A stretch of 64,000 nucleotides of DNA from Pseudomonadota bacterium (lineage in GTDB: Bacteria > Pseudomonadota > Gammaproteobacteria > Burkholderiales > Rhodocyclaceae), in assembly GCA_018241665.1 (NCBI GenBank), contig JAFEDK010000002.1, forward strand, positions 1 through 64,000, given 5' to 3'. Shown one piece after another: positions 7,509-16,639 of this stretch; the stretch's first letter is position 1, and every line of letters starts with the position of its first letter. A program made the translations under genes and the position numbers. The notes below the pieces were generated by a model, which worked only from the letters and a program-made list of their open reading frames with translations, had not been told where the DNA came from and ran no database searches.

Positions 7509-8567
7509 TCACCTTCCGGAGGTGATCGGTTGCGCCAGCAGTTCCTTCAGATGGCCGTCCACTTCGGTGATGCAGTTGGCGTCGGTGCCGAACAGGGCGA
7601 GGTGGCCGTCGATGCTGTTGAGCGGCCGGAACTCGCTGCCGGGGATGAGCTGCTGCTCGGCCAGGCAATCGGTGGGCGGGAAGAACATGTCGTGGCTGAT
7701 CGGCATCACGAAGGTTTTGGCCTTGATACGGCCAAGGGCTTCGGCGAGATTGCCGCCGGTGTGGCGGCTCACGTCGCCGCGCTGCCACTTCCAGGCCATG
7801 CACAGCAGGTTATTCGGGTCCATCGGGCCGAAATAGCCGTTCATGAACTGCTCGACGAAGCTCTGCATGGAATCGAAGCCGAGTACCCGGTGGCGGCCGC
7901 AGCGGAAGAACTCGGTGCTCCAGCCCATCACTGTCCATAGCTTGGCGTGCCGGCGAAGGCCGGCGGCTACGTCGGCTGGAGAGGCATAGGTGCCGTCGCG
8001 AAAGCCGGGATCGGTGGTGATGGCTTCCATCAGCGTGTCGGCAAACACGAAGTCGTGCTCGGTGTTGCGGGCCGTGCCGGCAATCGGCGCGGCGCGTTCG
8101 ACCATGTCGGGGTAGCGCACCGCCCATTCGTAGGTCTGCTGGGCGCCCATCGAACCACCGACCACCAGCGCCAGCCGCTCAATGCCGAAATGCTGGGTGA
8201 GCAGCCGGTGCTGGGCACGCACGTCGTCGCCGATGCGCACGCGGGGGAAGCGCGGCCCGGCGATGTCGGCCGGCGCGTTGCTGGGCGACAGGGACAGGCC
8301 GCTGCCGATCTGATTGACGACGATGATGAAGTAGCGCTCGGGGTCGAGGGCGTGGCCGGGACCGATGTAGACCTGCTCCATGATCTTGCTGGTGCCGGAA
8401 TACCAGGTCGGCACCAGGATGGCGTTGTCCCGCGCGTCGTTGAGGCGGCCGTGGGTGGCCACGGCGAGCGTGCAGTCCTCGAGCACGCCGCCTTCTTCGA
8501 GTTCGAGGCGGCCGATGTCGATGAGCTTGAAGGGGCCGTGGTTTTCCTGGGTGTAATAGGTGTTCAT
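7509..8567 (-). CDS. MetX-like alpha/beta hydrolase (homoserine acetyltransferase superfamily)
   Basis: A protein of 352 residues with the homoserine O-acetyltransferase fold. Visible are the nucleophile elbow G-G-S-M-G (Ser139), the acid region ISHDMFFPPTD and the histidine in DGHLALFG near the C-terminus. The N-terminal region lacks the conserved substrate segments of true MetX, so it is more likely a hydrolase or acyltransferase of this superfamily acting on another ester. It is the second gene of an operon with the Baeyer-Villiger-type monooxygenase, 33 bases downstream of it. Both genes have the same GGAGACAAG-type leader before the ATG. A BVMO makes esters or lactones and a hydrolase opens them, so sequential action is plausible. 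Confidence 0.75.
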   Translation of the reverse strand: MNTYYTQENHGPFKLIDIGRLELEEGGVLEDCTLAVATHGRLNDARDNAILVPTWYSGTSKIMEQVYIGPGHALDPERYFIIVVNQIGSGLSLSPSNAPADIAGPRFPRVRIGDDVRAQHRLLTQHFGIERLALVVGGSMGAQQTYEWAVRYPDMVERAAPIAGTARNTEHDFVFADTLMEAITTDPGFRDGTYASPADVAAGLRRHAKLWTVMGWSTEFFRCGRHRVLGFDSMQSFVEQFMNGYFGPMDPNNLLCMAWKWQRGDVSRHTGGNLAEALGRIKAKTFVMPISHDMFFPPTDCLAEQQLIPGSEFRPLNSIDGHLALFGTDANCITEVDGHLKELLAQPITSGR

Positions 8568-8600
8568 GGTCTTGTCTCCTCCTGAGGTCGGTGGCTTTGC

Positions 8601-10250
8601 TTAGCGCATCGCGAAGCCGGGGTAGCCCTGGCTGGCGAGGTCGTCGCACTGGCGGTTGTAGTTGCCGACGCCACCAATGTAGGAGATCAGCCGGCGCGGC
8701 TTGCCTTCGACGTTGGAGCCCATGTACCAGGAGTCGGTCTTGACGACGAGGGTGGCGGCGGCGGTTTCGTCATGGTGCTGCACCCAGGCGTCCTCGAAGT
8801 CCTGCGTGGCTTCGATGACCTGCTTGCCGTTCTGGCGGGCGTAGGCGATGCAGTCGGTGATCCAGTCCACCTGTTGTTGCAGGCAGGTCGTCATGTTGCA
8901 CAGGGCCGCGGAGGGAGCGAGGGGCGCGCCGGTGGTGAACAGGTTGGGGTAGCCGTGCACCTGCAGGCCCATGGAGGTGCGGATCTCCTGGCTCCATTGT
9001 TCCTTGAGGGAGCGCCCGCCGCGGCCGCGGATGTCGATACGGCTCAGGGCGCCGGAGCCGGCGTCGAAGCCGAGGGCCAGGATGATCACGTCTACCTCAT
9101 GCACGGTGCCGTCGGCGGTCTGGATGCCTTCCGGCACGATGCGCTCGATGGGCGCCTTGCGGCAATCGATGCCTTCCACGTTGGGCTGCAGGTACACCTC
9201 CAGGTACTTGTTCTCCAGCGGCACGCGGTGGGTGCCGAAGCCGTAGTCCTGCGGGATCAGCAGGTCGCACAGGTCGGCCCGGTGCTGCAGGCGGTCGCGC
9301 ATCTTGGCGCGCACGAACTTCGATACTTCCTCGCTGACGGCCTCGTCGAAGAACATCTCGGGGAAGGAGGCCAGCCACAGGGCCAGGGAGCCGTCGTTCC
9401 AGTTGCGCTCGAGGATGGCGGTGCGTTCTTCTGGCGTCTTCTCGTCCCAGGGGCCGGCGTCGAAGTCGTAGTCGAAGCCGGCGAAGGTGGTACGCACGCG
9501 CTGCTTGGTCTCATGGAAGCGCTCGCCCCATTTCTGCCAGTCCTGCGCTGAGTACTTGGGGTTCTGCATCGGGATGATGTACTGCGGCGTGCGTACGAAG
9601 ACTTTCATCGAGCCGACTTCCGGCGCGATGGTCTGGATCACCTGGATGCCGGTGGCGCCGGTGCCGACCACAGCGACCCGCTTGCCCTTCAGGTCCACCG
9701 GCTCCTTCGGCCACAGGCCGGTGATGAGCACCTCGCCCTTGAAGCTGGATTGGCCGGGGAAGCGGTCGACGATGGGGGCCGACAGCATGCCGCAGCAGGC
9801 GAGCAGGTACTGGGCGGTGATCGTTTCGCCAGCGGCGGTGGTGATGCGCCACAGGTCCTCGGCCTCGTCGAAATGGGCCGAGGCGATGCGGGTGTTGAAC
9901 TGGATGTCCTTCTTGAGATCGAGCGTGTCGGCCACGTGGTTGAGCCAGCGCTCGGTTTCCGGCTGCGCGGGGAAGCGCTCGGACGGCTGCCAGGATTTGT
10001 ACAACTCTTCGGAGAACCAGTACTGGTAGATCTCGGCCTGAGAGTCGAAGCGGGCGCCGGGGTAGCGGTTCCAGTACCAGGTGCCGCCGACGCCGCTGCC
10101 GGTTTCGTAGGCGCGCACCTTCAGGCCCATCTCGCGCAGCCGATGCAGCTGATACAGGCCGGCGACGCCGGCGCCGATCACCAGCGCGTCGAGATGTTCG
10201 GTTTGGCCTTGAGGGGCGATGACGCTCTGCGGGGTGTATTGCGTACTCAT
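8601..10250 (-). CDS. flavin-containing Baeyer-Villiger-type monooxygenase
   Basis: A class B flavoprotein of 549 residues, close to cyclohexanone monooxygenase in length. It would insert oxygen next to a ketone using FAD, NADPH and O2. Seen in order: FAD Rossmann motif GAGVAGLY (about 27-34), the BVMO signature GGTWYWNRYPG, the second Rossmann motif VVGTGATGIQ, and an Arg in the GTHRVP region matching the catalytic Arg area. The linker fingerprint F-x-G-x-x-x-H-x-x-x-W-P reads FKGEVLITGLWP, so the usual His is Ile176. Start 10250 has GGAGACAAG upstream; the longer frame is GC-rich noise. First gene of the operon with the MetX-like hydrolase. Substrate unknown. Confidence 0.85.
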   Translation of the reverse strand: MSTQYTPQSVIAPQGQTEHLDALVIGAGVAGLYQLHRLREMGLKVRAYETGSGVGGTWYWNRYPGARFDSQAEIYQYWFSEELYKSWQPSERFPAQPETERWLNHVADTLDLKKDIQFNTRIASAHFDEAEDLWRITTAAGETITAQYLLACCGMLSAPIVDRFPGQSSFKGEVLITGLWPKEPVDLKGKRVAVVGTGATGIQVIQTIAPEVGSMKVFVRTPQYIIPMQNPKYSAQDWQKWGERFHETKQRVRTTFAGFDYDFDAGPWDEKTPEERTAILERNWNDGSLALWLASFPEMFFDEAVSEEVSKFVRAKMRDRLQHRADLCDLLIPQDYGFGTHRVPLENKYLEVYLQPNVEGIDCRKAPIERIVPEGIQTADGTVHEVDVIILALGFDAGSGALSRIDIRGRGGRSLKEQWSQEIRTSMGLQVHGYPNLFTTGAPLAPSAALCNMTTCLQQQVDWITDCIAYARQNGKQVIEATQDFEDAWVQHHDETAAATLVVKTDSWYMGSNVEGKPRRLISYIGGVGNYNRQCDDLASQGYPGFAMR

Positions 10251-10431
10251 TTTCTTGTCTCCATTGCCGTGTCGTTGTGGAAATGGCCACCGGCCCTGTG
10301 CCGGCCCGGGTGGCGACACGCGCTCCACGTGGGGCGGAGTCCTTGCGTGCTGGAGACAATCTATGAGCGATGGGCCTGGGCTTTCTTGTCGATCCTTGGC
10401 GTTGTTTTGAATAAAACGGGAAAGGATGTGA

Positions 10432-11346
10432 TCAGCGTCCGAATACGGTGTTGAGGAGATTCGCCAGCCGCGCGCCGGCGAGGGGGAGTTGCTGGCGTAC
10501 CACCGATCGGGCGTTGGAAATGTAGGTCGGCGACAGGACGATGAGCGTGTCCACCGGCTCGTAACAGGCGAATCCGTTGAAGCGGTAGGCGCGGTTGCGG
10601 GCGAGGTGGTTGCTCTCCAGCGCCCAGGCTTCCGGCGCGAAGGCGAGCGTGTCGGCGTCCAGCTTGCGGGCGGACTGGAGCATGCGCTTCAGCACCGGTG
10701 CCGGAGCCTGCTGCTGGTTGCTGACGGCGACGCCGAAGGCCAGGTTGACGAATTCCTTGTCCCACACCCCGTGCAGGTTGCGTGCGCCCTTCGTGTTGGT
10801 GCCGGACAGGGCGACCTCGATGTTGTTGCCACCCCGGTCCGTGTGGCTGCCGTGCTGGTCGGTGACGTCATCGGCGTAGACATTGCTGGCCGCATGCAGC
10901 GGCTGATGCAGGTCTCCGACGAGATGGACGATCCATTTGAGGGCTTCGGCGCGCTCGCGGGCCGGGCGGCTTGTGTCGCCGAGTACGCCGCTCAGCTGCC
11001 TGATCCTGGCCGGCGCACATTGCTGCTGGGAGCAGTCCGGCACCGAGGCGTCGCAGGCAGTGATGTCGATGTAATGCCAGGACGGGCGGTTGGCGGGCGT
11101 GGAGCGAATCTCGTCGGCCCAGACGGAGACCGCGGCGAGGGTGCTGCGCCCCGAGGCCGTCTGGCCGTCGGCCAGCAGATCGTCGATAAGCAGCGTGCTG
11201 ACCTGCGCCCGGGCCTTGTCGGTGAGAAGGGCGTCGGCGATGGCGCCGACGGTTCTGTGCCCGGCGGCGCCCCAGGCGTGTGCCGCAGGAGAGACGGCAA
11301 ACAACAGCGCGGCAAGGCCGGATAAGGCGAGATGGGCGGGTTTCAT
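10432..11346 (-). CDS. S1/P1-type zinc nuclease, secreted
   Basis: A protein of 304 residues with a 24-residue signal peptide ending in A-H-A. The mature protein then begins with Trp25, whose free amino group and side chain are zinc ligands in P1/S1 nucleases. His30 in WGAAGHR and the motif H-L-V-G-D-L-H-Q-P-L-H supply further zinc ligands. Such enzymes cut single-stranded DNA and RNA in the periplasm or outside the cell, probably to scavenge phosphate or nucleosides. The length is typical of bacterial members. It is monocistronic and divergent from the TonB receptor. Confidence 0.88.
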   Translation of the reverse strand: MKPAHLALSGLAALLFAVSPAAHAWGAAGHRTVGAIADALLTDKARAQVSTLLIDDLLADGQTASGRSTLAAVSVWADEIRSTPANRPSWHYIDITACDASVPDCSQQQCAPARIRQLSGVLGDTSRPARERAEALKWIVHLVGDLHQPLHAASNVYADDVTDQHGSHTDRGGNNIEVALSGTNTKGARNLHGVWDKEFVNLAFGVAVSNQQQAPAPVLKRMLQSARKLDADTLAFAPEAWALESNHLARNRAYRFNGFACYEPVDTLIVLSPTYISNARSVVRQQLPLAGARLANLLNTVFGR

Positions 11347-11747
11347 CTGCGGTCTCCTGTTTGTGAGAGAGCTTCTGAAGTATGGACCGGGATCGTATCT
11401 CCTTGAAGGATTTCACCATGCGTCACCGCGAATGTCCGGACGACGGGCTGGCCGTGCGCCATTTGCCAGCGCTGTTGATGGGCAGGCAGATTGTTTCGCA
11501 GGTGTTTGCTGTGCAGCCCGTTTTAAATAAACGCGTCTTTGTTTATTGGTTTTTATTCGCTGCCATGAGGTTTTTCCTGAAAGGAGGGCAATAAAAGAAT
11601 AAATGGTCATGCCGCTTGGCCTGTGGCTCTGGATATATCCGGTGCCTGCGGCAGGATCAGGCCATAGTCATTGATTTTCTTCTTCGTGGGCATGGCGCCT
11701 GCAATGCCGATCCCATTTTCAACGCGTCTGAAAACGAAAGGGAACGC
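11347..11747. other. divergent intergenic region (S1/P1 nuclease / TonB receptor)
   Basis: The 401 bases are AT-richer than the surroundings around 11520-11605. They contain a perfect palindrome GGATATATCC at 11631-11640. A 23-codon open frame at 11603-11674 lies 15 bases after an AGGAGG; the spacing is too long for a convincing start, so it is not called as a gene. The rest probably holds the promoters of the two divergent genes. Confidence 0.4.
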
Positions 11748-14531
11748 ATGGCATTGGCTATTTCGAGGTTGCCTGATCAAAGCGGGAGTGGCGGGCCAAT
11801 TGGCCCGTGGACTTTCTCCCCGTGGGCGCTGGGGATTCTGGCGGGGTTTTCCGCGTTGAATATGTCTCCCGCCCTGGCTGCAGAACCGCCCGCATCGCTG
11901 GGCAGCCTGCAGGCGGAAAATGCCCAGTTGCGTGCGGAGGTCGAGGCCTTGAAGAAGCGGCTTGGCGAGACGACTCCGCCGCAGCCCGCTCAGCCGCCGG
12001 CGGCCCCGGCATTTTCCGCGGAGCAGCCGGAGGCGCCGGGCGTGGCGCAGCCGTCGCTGGAGAGCGTGCGCGTCTCATCACGGAGAACGACGCCCCTCGC
12101 CACCTTGAAGGAAGTGCCGCAGTCCATCTCGGTGGTCTCCGGCGAGGAGTTGAGCAGGCTTGAAACCAACAGCTTTCGCAACATCCTCACGCGTATCGGC
12201 AATGTCGGCGCCACCTACACCAATCCGCAGGCCGGCAGCCTGATGATCCGGGGTGTCGGGTGGGCAAGCGGCGCAGGCCCGCTGGATCCGAGCGTCGGCG
12301 TGACGGTCGATGGGGTCAGCTACGGCATCAGTGGCCTGGGCGCCGCGTTCAACCATATCGACGTGGATACCGTCAGCGTGGCGCGTGGCCCCCAGGGCAC
12401 GCTGGGGGGAAAGAACTCGAGCATGGGCGAGATCGTCATCCGCAATAACGTGCCGAGTTTTACACCGGAAGCGAGTGCCTCGATCACCTACGGCAAGCTC
12501 AACACGGTGAGCACCCGGGCCACTGTTGGCGGCCCCCTCATCGACGGCTTGCTGGCGTGGCGTGCGAGCTTCTCCCGCGAGCAGGCGGACGGCCCGTACA
12601 AGAACCTCAACGATCCCAACTACAGCTACAAGAATACCGATCGCACCTATGCGCGGGCGCAGTTCCTGCTGACGCCCTCGAAAGATTTCTCGGCGCTGCT
12701 GAACCTCGATTTCTCGCCGGTCAGCAAGGAGTTCTCGGACAACTACGTGAATTTCCCGCGGGCGACTCCGGGCTATTACGACTCGCGCAATGCTAGCGGC
12801 GGGTTGATTGCGGTGGAGCAGCGCAATGAGCCGACGGGCCGGCTCGCCCGTCCATGGTTTGCGCGGGAGGCCAGCTACAGCACGGCCGATTACACCTCCA
12901 GTCAGATCAACCGGCTCAGTCAGAATCCGAACAATTATGGCTCCAAAGGCGGTTCGGCCACGCTGAACTGGAACCTCGGCGGCTTTACCCTCACTTCGAT
13001 CAGCGCCTATCGTGATTTCTATTTCGACTCGGGCGGCGGGCCGATTTCGGTATTCGATATCGACCGTTCGCCTTCCACCGGCCATGTCGAATACCAGCAG
13101 GTCAGCCAGGAACTGCGGCTCAGCTCGCCGAAAGGCGGGGCGGTGGATTACCAGGCCGGTCTCTACTATTTCAACAGCAAGATGCCCGAGCGCTGGACGA
13201 CTGCACGCTATGGTTCGGACGCGGGCGCCTACTACGCGAGCTATCAGCAGTATGCGCGGCTGGATGCGGATCATGCGGGGCGGGCTCTGATGCAGGATTC
13301 GATCAGTCGCCTGTTCACAAAGACGCGGGACCAGATCGACAACACCAGCTTCGCGATCTACGGAAATGCCGACTGGCACCTCAGCGATGCACTGAAACTC
13401 AATACGGGCCTGCGCCTGACCCAGGAGAACCGTCACACCACGTCGAGCCGGCTGGTGGAAGATCAGGGCTACGCGGCGGACCTGAACCCGCTGGCCATCA
13501 ACAACGTGCGCCTTGCGGCGGCCGGCGTCACGCAGACGCAACTGGACGATTCCCTTGCCCGCAAATATTTCGGTGCGTCGTCCTATGGCGCGCTGAGCGC
13601 CGCGCAGAAGCAGCAGATCACCGATGCCCGCGCAATCCGCCGTGCGCGTCTCGGCAGCCTGTATGCGGAGACCGAGGCCGAGTCTTTTGAGCAACTCCTT
13701 CCCACGTTTACCGTCAGCCCCAGCTACCGCTTCAATGACCAATACACCGGCTATGTTTCGTGGCAGCACGGGGAAAAGGCCGGCATCTCGCAGATTGTCG
13801 GCGCATCGGCAAGCGGCGGCAGTTCTGCACCGGTAAAGGCCGAGAAGAGCAATGCCTACGAGCTGGGCCTCAAGGCCAGCCTGCCGCAACATGACCTGGC
13901 CTTTGGCGCGGCCGTGTTCCTGCAGGACATCAGGAACTACATCCAGCCTATGTACTTCTATGATGCGGTTCAGACGGCCCTGAACAATGACGGGAACCTG
14001 GCCTATACGGCGGGCCTCGGGAACGTGCCGAAAGTGCGGACCAAGGGCCTTGAGCTGGACGTGAGCTATTCGGGCTTCCGCTACACGACCCTGCGCTTTG
14101 CTGGCGCCTATACCGATGCGCGCTACCGGGAATTCCCGACCCTGGCCAAGCCTGCGGAGCTGGGCGGCACCGCGACGCCTTATTACGATGCATCGGGAAT
14201 GACGCTTCCGGGATCGGCCAAATACAGCTTCAACCTGTCCGTCGATTACGCGCGCCCGGTATTGAACGACAAGCTGTTCCATTCGACGGTGAATTACCGC
14301 TATACGAGCAGCTTCAACAACGATCCTTCCCTGTCGCGCTATTCCGAGGTCGATGCCTTCGGCGTGACGGATCTCGCCGTTGGCCTCGGGCGCAGGGACC
14401 GCCTGGTGGATGTCAATCTGATCGTGAAGAACGTGTTCAATACGAACTCGGGCTTTCTCGGAACGTGGAACAACTACTATCCCAGTCTGCCCCGCTGGAT
14501 AGGGATCAGCATCAGCACGCGTCTGCAGTAG
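11748..14531 (+). CDS. TonB-dependent outer membrane receptor with N-terminal coiled coil
   Basis: A receptor of 927 residues. A signal peptide (about 1-45, ending A-L-A-A) is followed by a short heptad segment (52-73, SLQAENAQLRAEVEALKKRL) and a Pro/Ala-rich linker to about 103. The plug domain (about 105-240) has the features of the family: VPQSISVVSGEEL, the M-I-R-G box and RGPQGTLGGKNSSMG. A 22-strand barrel fills the rest. TonB receptors import scarce ligands such as metal chelates; the ligand cannot be read from sequence. The start at 11748 follows AAAGGGAA. The gene precedes mosBA on the same strand, with a 362-base gap and a hairpin between. Uptake of a molybdate or other metal chelate is a hypothesis from position only. 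Confidence 0.85.
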   Translation: MALAISRLPDQSGSGGPIGPWTFSPWALGILAGFSALNMSPALAAEPPASLGSLQAENAQLRAEVEALKKRLGETTPPQPAQPPAAPAFSAEQPEAPGVAQPSLESVRVSSRRTTPLATLKEVPQSISVVSGEELSRLETNSFRNILTRIGNVGATYTNPQAGSLMIRGVGWASGAGPLDPSVGVTVDGVSYGISGLGAAFNHIDVDTVSVARGPQGTLGGKNSSMGEIVIRNNVPSFTPEASASITYGKLNTVSTRATVGGPLIDGLLAWRASFSREQADGPYKNLNDPNYSYKNTDRTYARAQFLLTPSKDFSALLNLDFSPVSKEFSDNYVNFPRATPGYYDSRNASGGLIAVEQRNEPTGRLARPWFAREASYSTADYTSSQINRLSQNPNNYGSKGGSATLNWNLGGFTLTSISAYRDFYFDSGGGPISVFDIDRSPSTGHVEYQQVSQELRLSSPKGGAVDYQAGLYYFNSKMPERWTTARYGSDAGAYYASYQQYARLDADHAGRALMQDSISRLFTKTRDQIDNTSFAIYGNADWHLSDALKLNTGLRLTQENRHTTSSRLVEDQGYAADLNPLAINNVRLAAAGVTQTQLDDSLARKYFGASSYGALSAAQKQQITDARAIRRARLGSLYAETEAESFEQLLPTFTVSPSYRFNDQYTGYVSWQHGEKAGISQIVGASASGGSSAPVKAEKSNAYELGLKASLPQHDLAFGAAVFLQDIRNYIQPMYFYDAVQTALNNDGNLAYTAGLGNVPKVRTKGLELDVSYSGFRYTTLRFAGAYTDARYREFPTLAKPAELGGTATPYYDASGMTLPGSAKYSFNLSVDYARPVLNDKLFHSTVNYRYTSSFNNDPSLSRYSEVDAFGVTDLAVGLGRRDRLVDVNLIVKNVFNTNSGFLGTWNNYYPSLPRWIGISISTRLQ

Positions 14532-14538
14532 AGGCGGG

Positions 14539-14568
14539 GGCGGATGGGCATTGCTACGCCCGTCCGCC
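14539..14568 (+). terminator. hairpin terminator of the TonB receptor gene
   Basis: GGCGGATGGGC and GCCCGTCCGCC form an 11-bp stem with one G-U pair and an 8-base loop, 8 bases past the stop codon. Only two T residues follow, so termination may be imperfect and read-through into mosBA is possible. Confidence 0.55.
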
Positions 14569-14704
14569 TTGACCTGACTGGCTCGGCGGGGAGTCGTATT
14601 GGCTTTTTTGTTATGCAAATAGAAAATCTGGATGCACGAGATGTGGGCGATTCTCGAAAAGTAAGTTCAATCATGGTGCATAACAGGGAAATTGAATCGC
14701 TATT

Positions 14705-14734
14705 CACGCTGTACGGTTGAATCTATATAGCGAT
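14705..14734. promoter_or_regulatory. candidate ModE (molybdate-responsive) binding site upstream of mosB
   Basis: TATATAGCGAT at 14724-14734 matches the right half of the Mo-box as I recall it (ATCGCTATATA-N6/7-TATATAACGAT) at 10 of 11 positions. The left half, at 14705-14715, is weak (CGCT-x-TA preserved) and the spacer is 8 rather than 6-7. The site is 160 bases before the mosB start codon. ModE with bound molybdate regulates Mo transport and storage genes in other bacteria. The site is seen; its function here is inferred. Confidence 0.45.
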
Positions 14735-14893
14735 ATTCCTATCCTTTCCATTCGATGTGCTTTCTACGCACTTCTGACACGCACTGGCCAATCTCTCGAA
14801 AAACTGCCCCGGTGTATTACGCGTGTGGCTGGCAGCTGAATCGCCAATTCTTCGAGACGGACTGCAGTGGATAGACACGATGAAAGGATCCCT

Positions 14894-15706
14894 ATGACCA
14901 ATACGACAACGGAGCTCGAAGAGCTCCTCATGCAGCGCTCGCTGACCGATGCGCAGCTTCTGGCGGCGGCCGAGAAGGCGGCTGATTTCCGGATCCTGCC
15001 GGACGCCACGGTAATCAAGATCGGCGGGCAGAGCGTGATCGACCGCGGCCGCTCCGCGGTGTATCCGCTGGTGGAGGAGATCGTCGCGGCTCGCAAGGCC
15101 CACAAGCTGCTGATCGGTACGGGGGCCGGCACGCGTGCGCGCCACCTCTATTCGATCGCCGCGGGGCTCAACCTGCCGGCCGGCGTACTGGCTCAGCTGG
15201 GGGCTTCGGTGGCGGACCAGAACGCCGCGATGCTGGGGCAGCTGCTGGCCCAGCACGGTATTTCGATGGTCGATAGCGCAGGCATGTCGGCGGTGCCGCT
15301 GTTCCTGGCCGAGGTGCATGGCGTCGTCTTCAGCGGCATGCCGCCGTACAAGCTGTGGATCCGTCCGGGTGCCGAGGGCGTGATTCCGCCGTACCGCACC
15401 GATGCGGGTTGTTTCCTGGTGGCCGAGCAGTTCGGCTGCAAGTCGATGATCTACGTGAAGGACGAGGACGGCCTGTACACCGCCAATCCGAAGACCTCGA
15501 AGGACGCCAAGTTCATTCCGAAGATCTCGGTCGATGAGATGAAGGCGGCCGGGCTGCACGACTCCATCCTCGAGTTCCCGGTCCTCGACCTGCTCAAGGA
15601 TGCCCGCTACGTCCGCCAGGTACAGGTTGTGAACGGCCTCGTCCCCGGCAATCTGACCCGCGCGCTCGCAGGCGAGCACGTCGGAACCCTCATCACCGCG
15701 AGCTGA
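14894..15706 (+). CDS. mosB: molybdenum storage protein subunit beta
   Basis: A 270-residue protein of the amino-acid-kinase fold, nearly identical in pattern to the beta subunit of Azotobacter vinelandii MoSto: [12 protein letters not shown] at the N-terminus, [40 protein letters not shown] and [10 protein letters not shown]. The length equals the Azotobacter subunit. In that system three alpha and three beta subunits form a cage that stores about a hundred Mo (or W) atoms as polyoxometalate clusters, loaded with ATP. The fold derives from UMP kinase, so automated annotation may say PyrH. The start at 14894 follows AAAGGATC and fits the known N-terminus. mosA follows after 11 bases. A ModE-like site lies upstream. 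Confidence 0.93.
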   Translation: MTNTTTELEELLMQRSLTDAQLLAAAEKAADFRILPDATVIKIGGQSVIDRGRSAVYPLVEEIVAARKAHKLLIGTGAGTRARHLYSIAAGLNLPAGVLAQLGASVADQNAAMLGQLLAQHGISMVDSAGMSAVPLFLAEVHGVVFSGMPPYKLWIRPGAEGVIPPYRTDAGCFLVAEQFGCKSMIYVKDEDGLYTANPKTSKDAKFIPKISVDEMKAAGLHDSILEFPVLDLLKDARYVRQVQVVNGLVPGNLTRALAGEHVGTLITAS

Positions 15707-15717
15707 GAACAACCGCC

Positions 15718-16551
15718 ATGGCTGAAACCACCAACACCACCAAACATCTGGCCTCGCCGCTGGCGCGTCAGACCCTCCTCGACGGCGATCTCGTCCGTCC
15801 CGTTGCGGGCGTTCGCCCAATCCGCCTGCTGCCGTGGCTGCAGGTCGTCAAGATCGGCGGCCGGGCGATCATGGACCGCGGCGCCGAGGCGATCCTGCCG
15901 ATCGTCGAGGAACTGCGCAAGGTGCTGCCCGAGCACCGCCTGCTGATCCTCACCGGCGCAGGCATCCGCGCCCGCCACCTGTACGGCGTGGGCCTCGATC
16001 TGGGCCTGCCGGTCGGCTCCCTGGCGCCGCTGGCGGCCAGCGAGGCGGGGCAGAACGGTCATATCCTGGCATCGCTGCTGGCGCCGGAAGGGGTGTCCTA
16101 CGTGGAGCATCCGACCATCGCGAGCCAACTGGCAATCCACTTGGCGGCTGCCCGTGCAGTGGTTGGCAGCGCCTTCCCTCCGTATCACCACCACGAGTTT
16201 CCGGGGTCGCGCATTCCGGTGCACCGTGCCGACACTGGCGCCTTTTTGCTGGCCGACGCACTCGGCGCGGCGGGGCTGACCATTGTCGAGGACGTGGATG
16301 GCGTTTACTCCGCCGATCCGAAGGGGGCCGATGGGGCGCAGGCGCAACTGCTGCGTGAAACCAGTGCCGAGGAACTCGCCAAGCAGGACGGCACGCTACC
16401 CTTCGACCGCGCGCTGCTCGAGGTGATGGCCAACGCCCGTCACCTGGAACGCGTGCAGGTCGTCAATGGCATGGTGCCGGGCCGCATCACCGCCGCGCTG
16501 CGCGGCGAGCACGTCGGGACGATCGTCCATACCGGCCTGCGTCCGCTGTAA
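15718..16551 (+). CDS. mosA: molybdenum storage protein subunit alpha
   Basis: A protein of 277 residues, paralogous to mosB and matching the alpha subunit of Azotobacter MoSto: [46 protein letters not shown] and [10 protein letters not shown]. The His-rich H-H-H-E segment is one of the molybdate-cluster binding features of the alpha subunit. It is translated 11 bases after mosB and ends in an intrinsic hairpin, so mosBA is a two-gene operon. Stored molybdenum would supply cofactor synthesis for nitrate reductase or nitrogenase; those genes are outside the window. Confidence 0.93.
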   Translation: MAETTNTTKHLASPLARQTLLDGDLVRPVAGVRPIRLLPWLQVVKIGGRAIMDRGAEAILPIVEELRKVLPEHRLLILTGAGIRARHLYGVGLDLGLPVGSLAPLAASEAGQNGHILASLLAPEGVSYVEHPTIASQLAIHLAAARAVVGSAFPPYHHHEFPGSRIPVHRADTGAFLLADALGAAGLTIVEDVDGVYSADPKGADGAQAQLLRETSAEELAKQDGTLPFDRALLEVMANARHLERVQVVNGMVPGRITAALRGEHVGTIVHTGLRPL

Positions 16552-16561
16552 TCACGAGGCC

Positions 16562-16583
16562 AAGGGGCGGGGTTGCGCCCCTT
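16562..16583 (+). terminator. terminator of mosBA
   Basis: AAGGGGC and GCCCCTT form a 7-bp stem with an 8-base loop, 10 bases after the mosA stop. The T-tract is poor (TTGCGTT). Confidence 0.55.
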
Positions 16584-16639
16584 GCGTTCCCTCTTGCATC
16601 TCTTGTTGGGGGCGAAGACTGTGGGGGGCGACGAAAACT

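Larger units (their letters stand above)
14532..14893. other. intergenic region between TonB receptor and mosB
   Basis: It holds the receptor's hairpin (14539-14568), a ModE-like site (14705-14734) and the mosB leader. The middle, about 14590-14760, is notably AT-richer than the neighbouring genes, as expected for a promoter region. No gene is seen. Confidence 0.5.

Noticed and set aside
7509-8567. Homoserine O-acetyltransferase (MetX) of methionine synthesis
   Set aside because: The fold and triad fit, but the N-terminal substrate segments of true MetX are absent. The gene sits in an operon with a monooxygenase, without metW.
11603-11674. A 23-codon leader peptide before the TonB receptor
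   Set aside because: The AGGAGG is 15 bases from the ATG and the peptide shows no attenuation features. Evidence is too weak to call a gene.
14894-16551. UMP kinase (PyrH) annotation for the two amino-acid-kinase-fold proteins
   Set aside because: Both match the Azotobacter molybdenum storage subunits along their length, occur as an alpha/beta pair and have the MoSto-specific segments. Only the fold is shared with UMP kinase.
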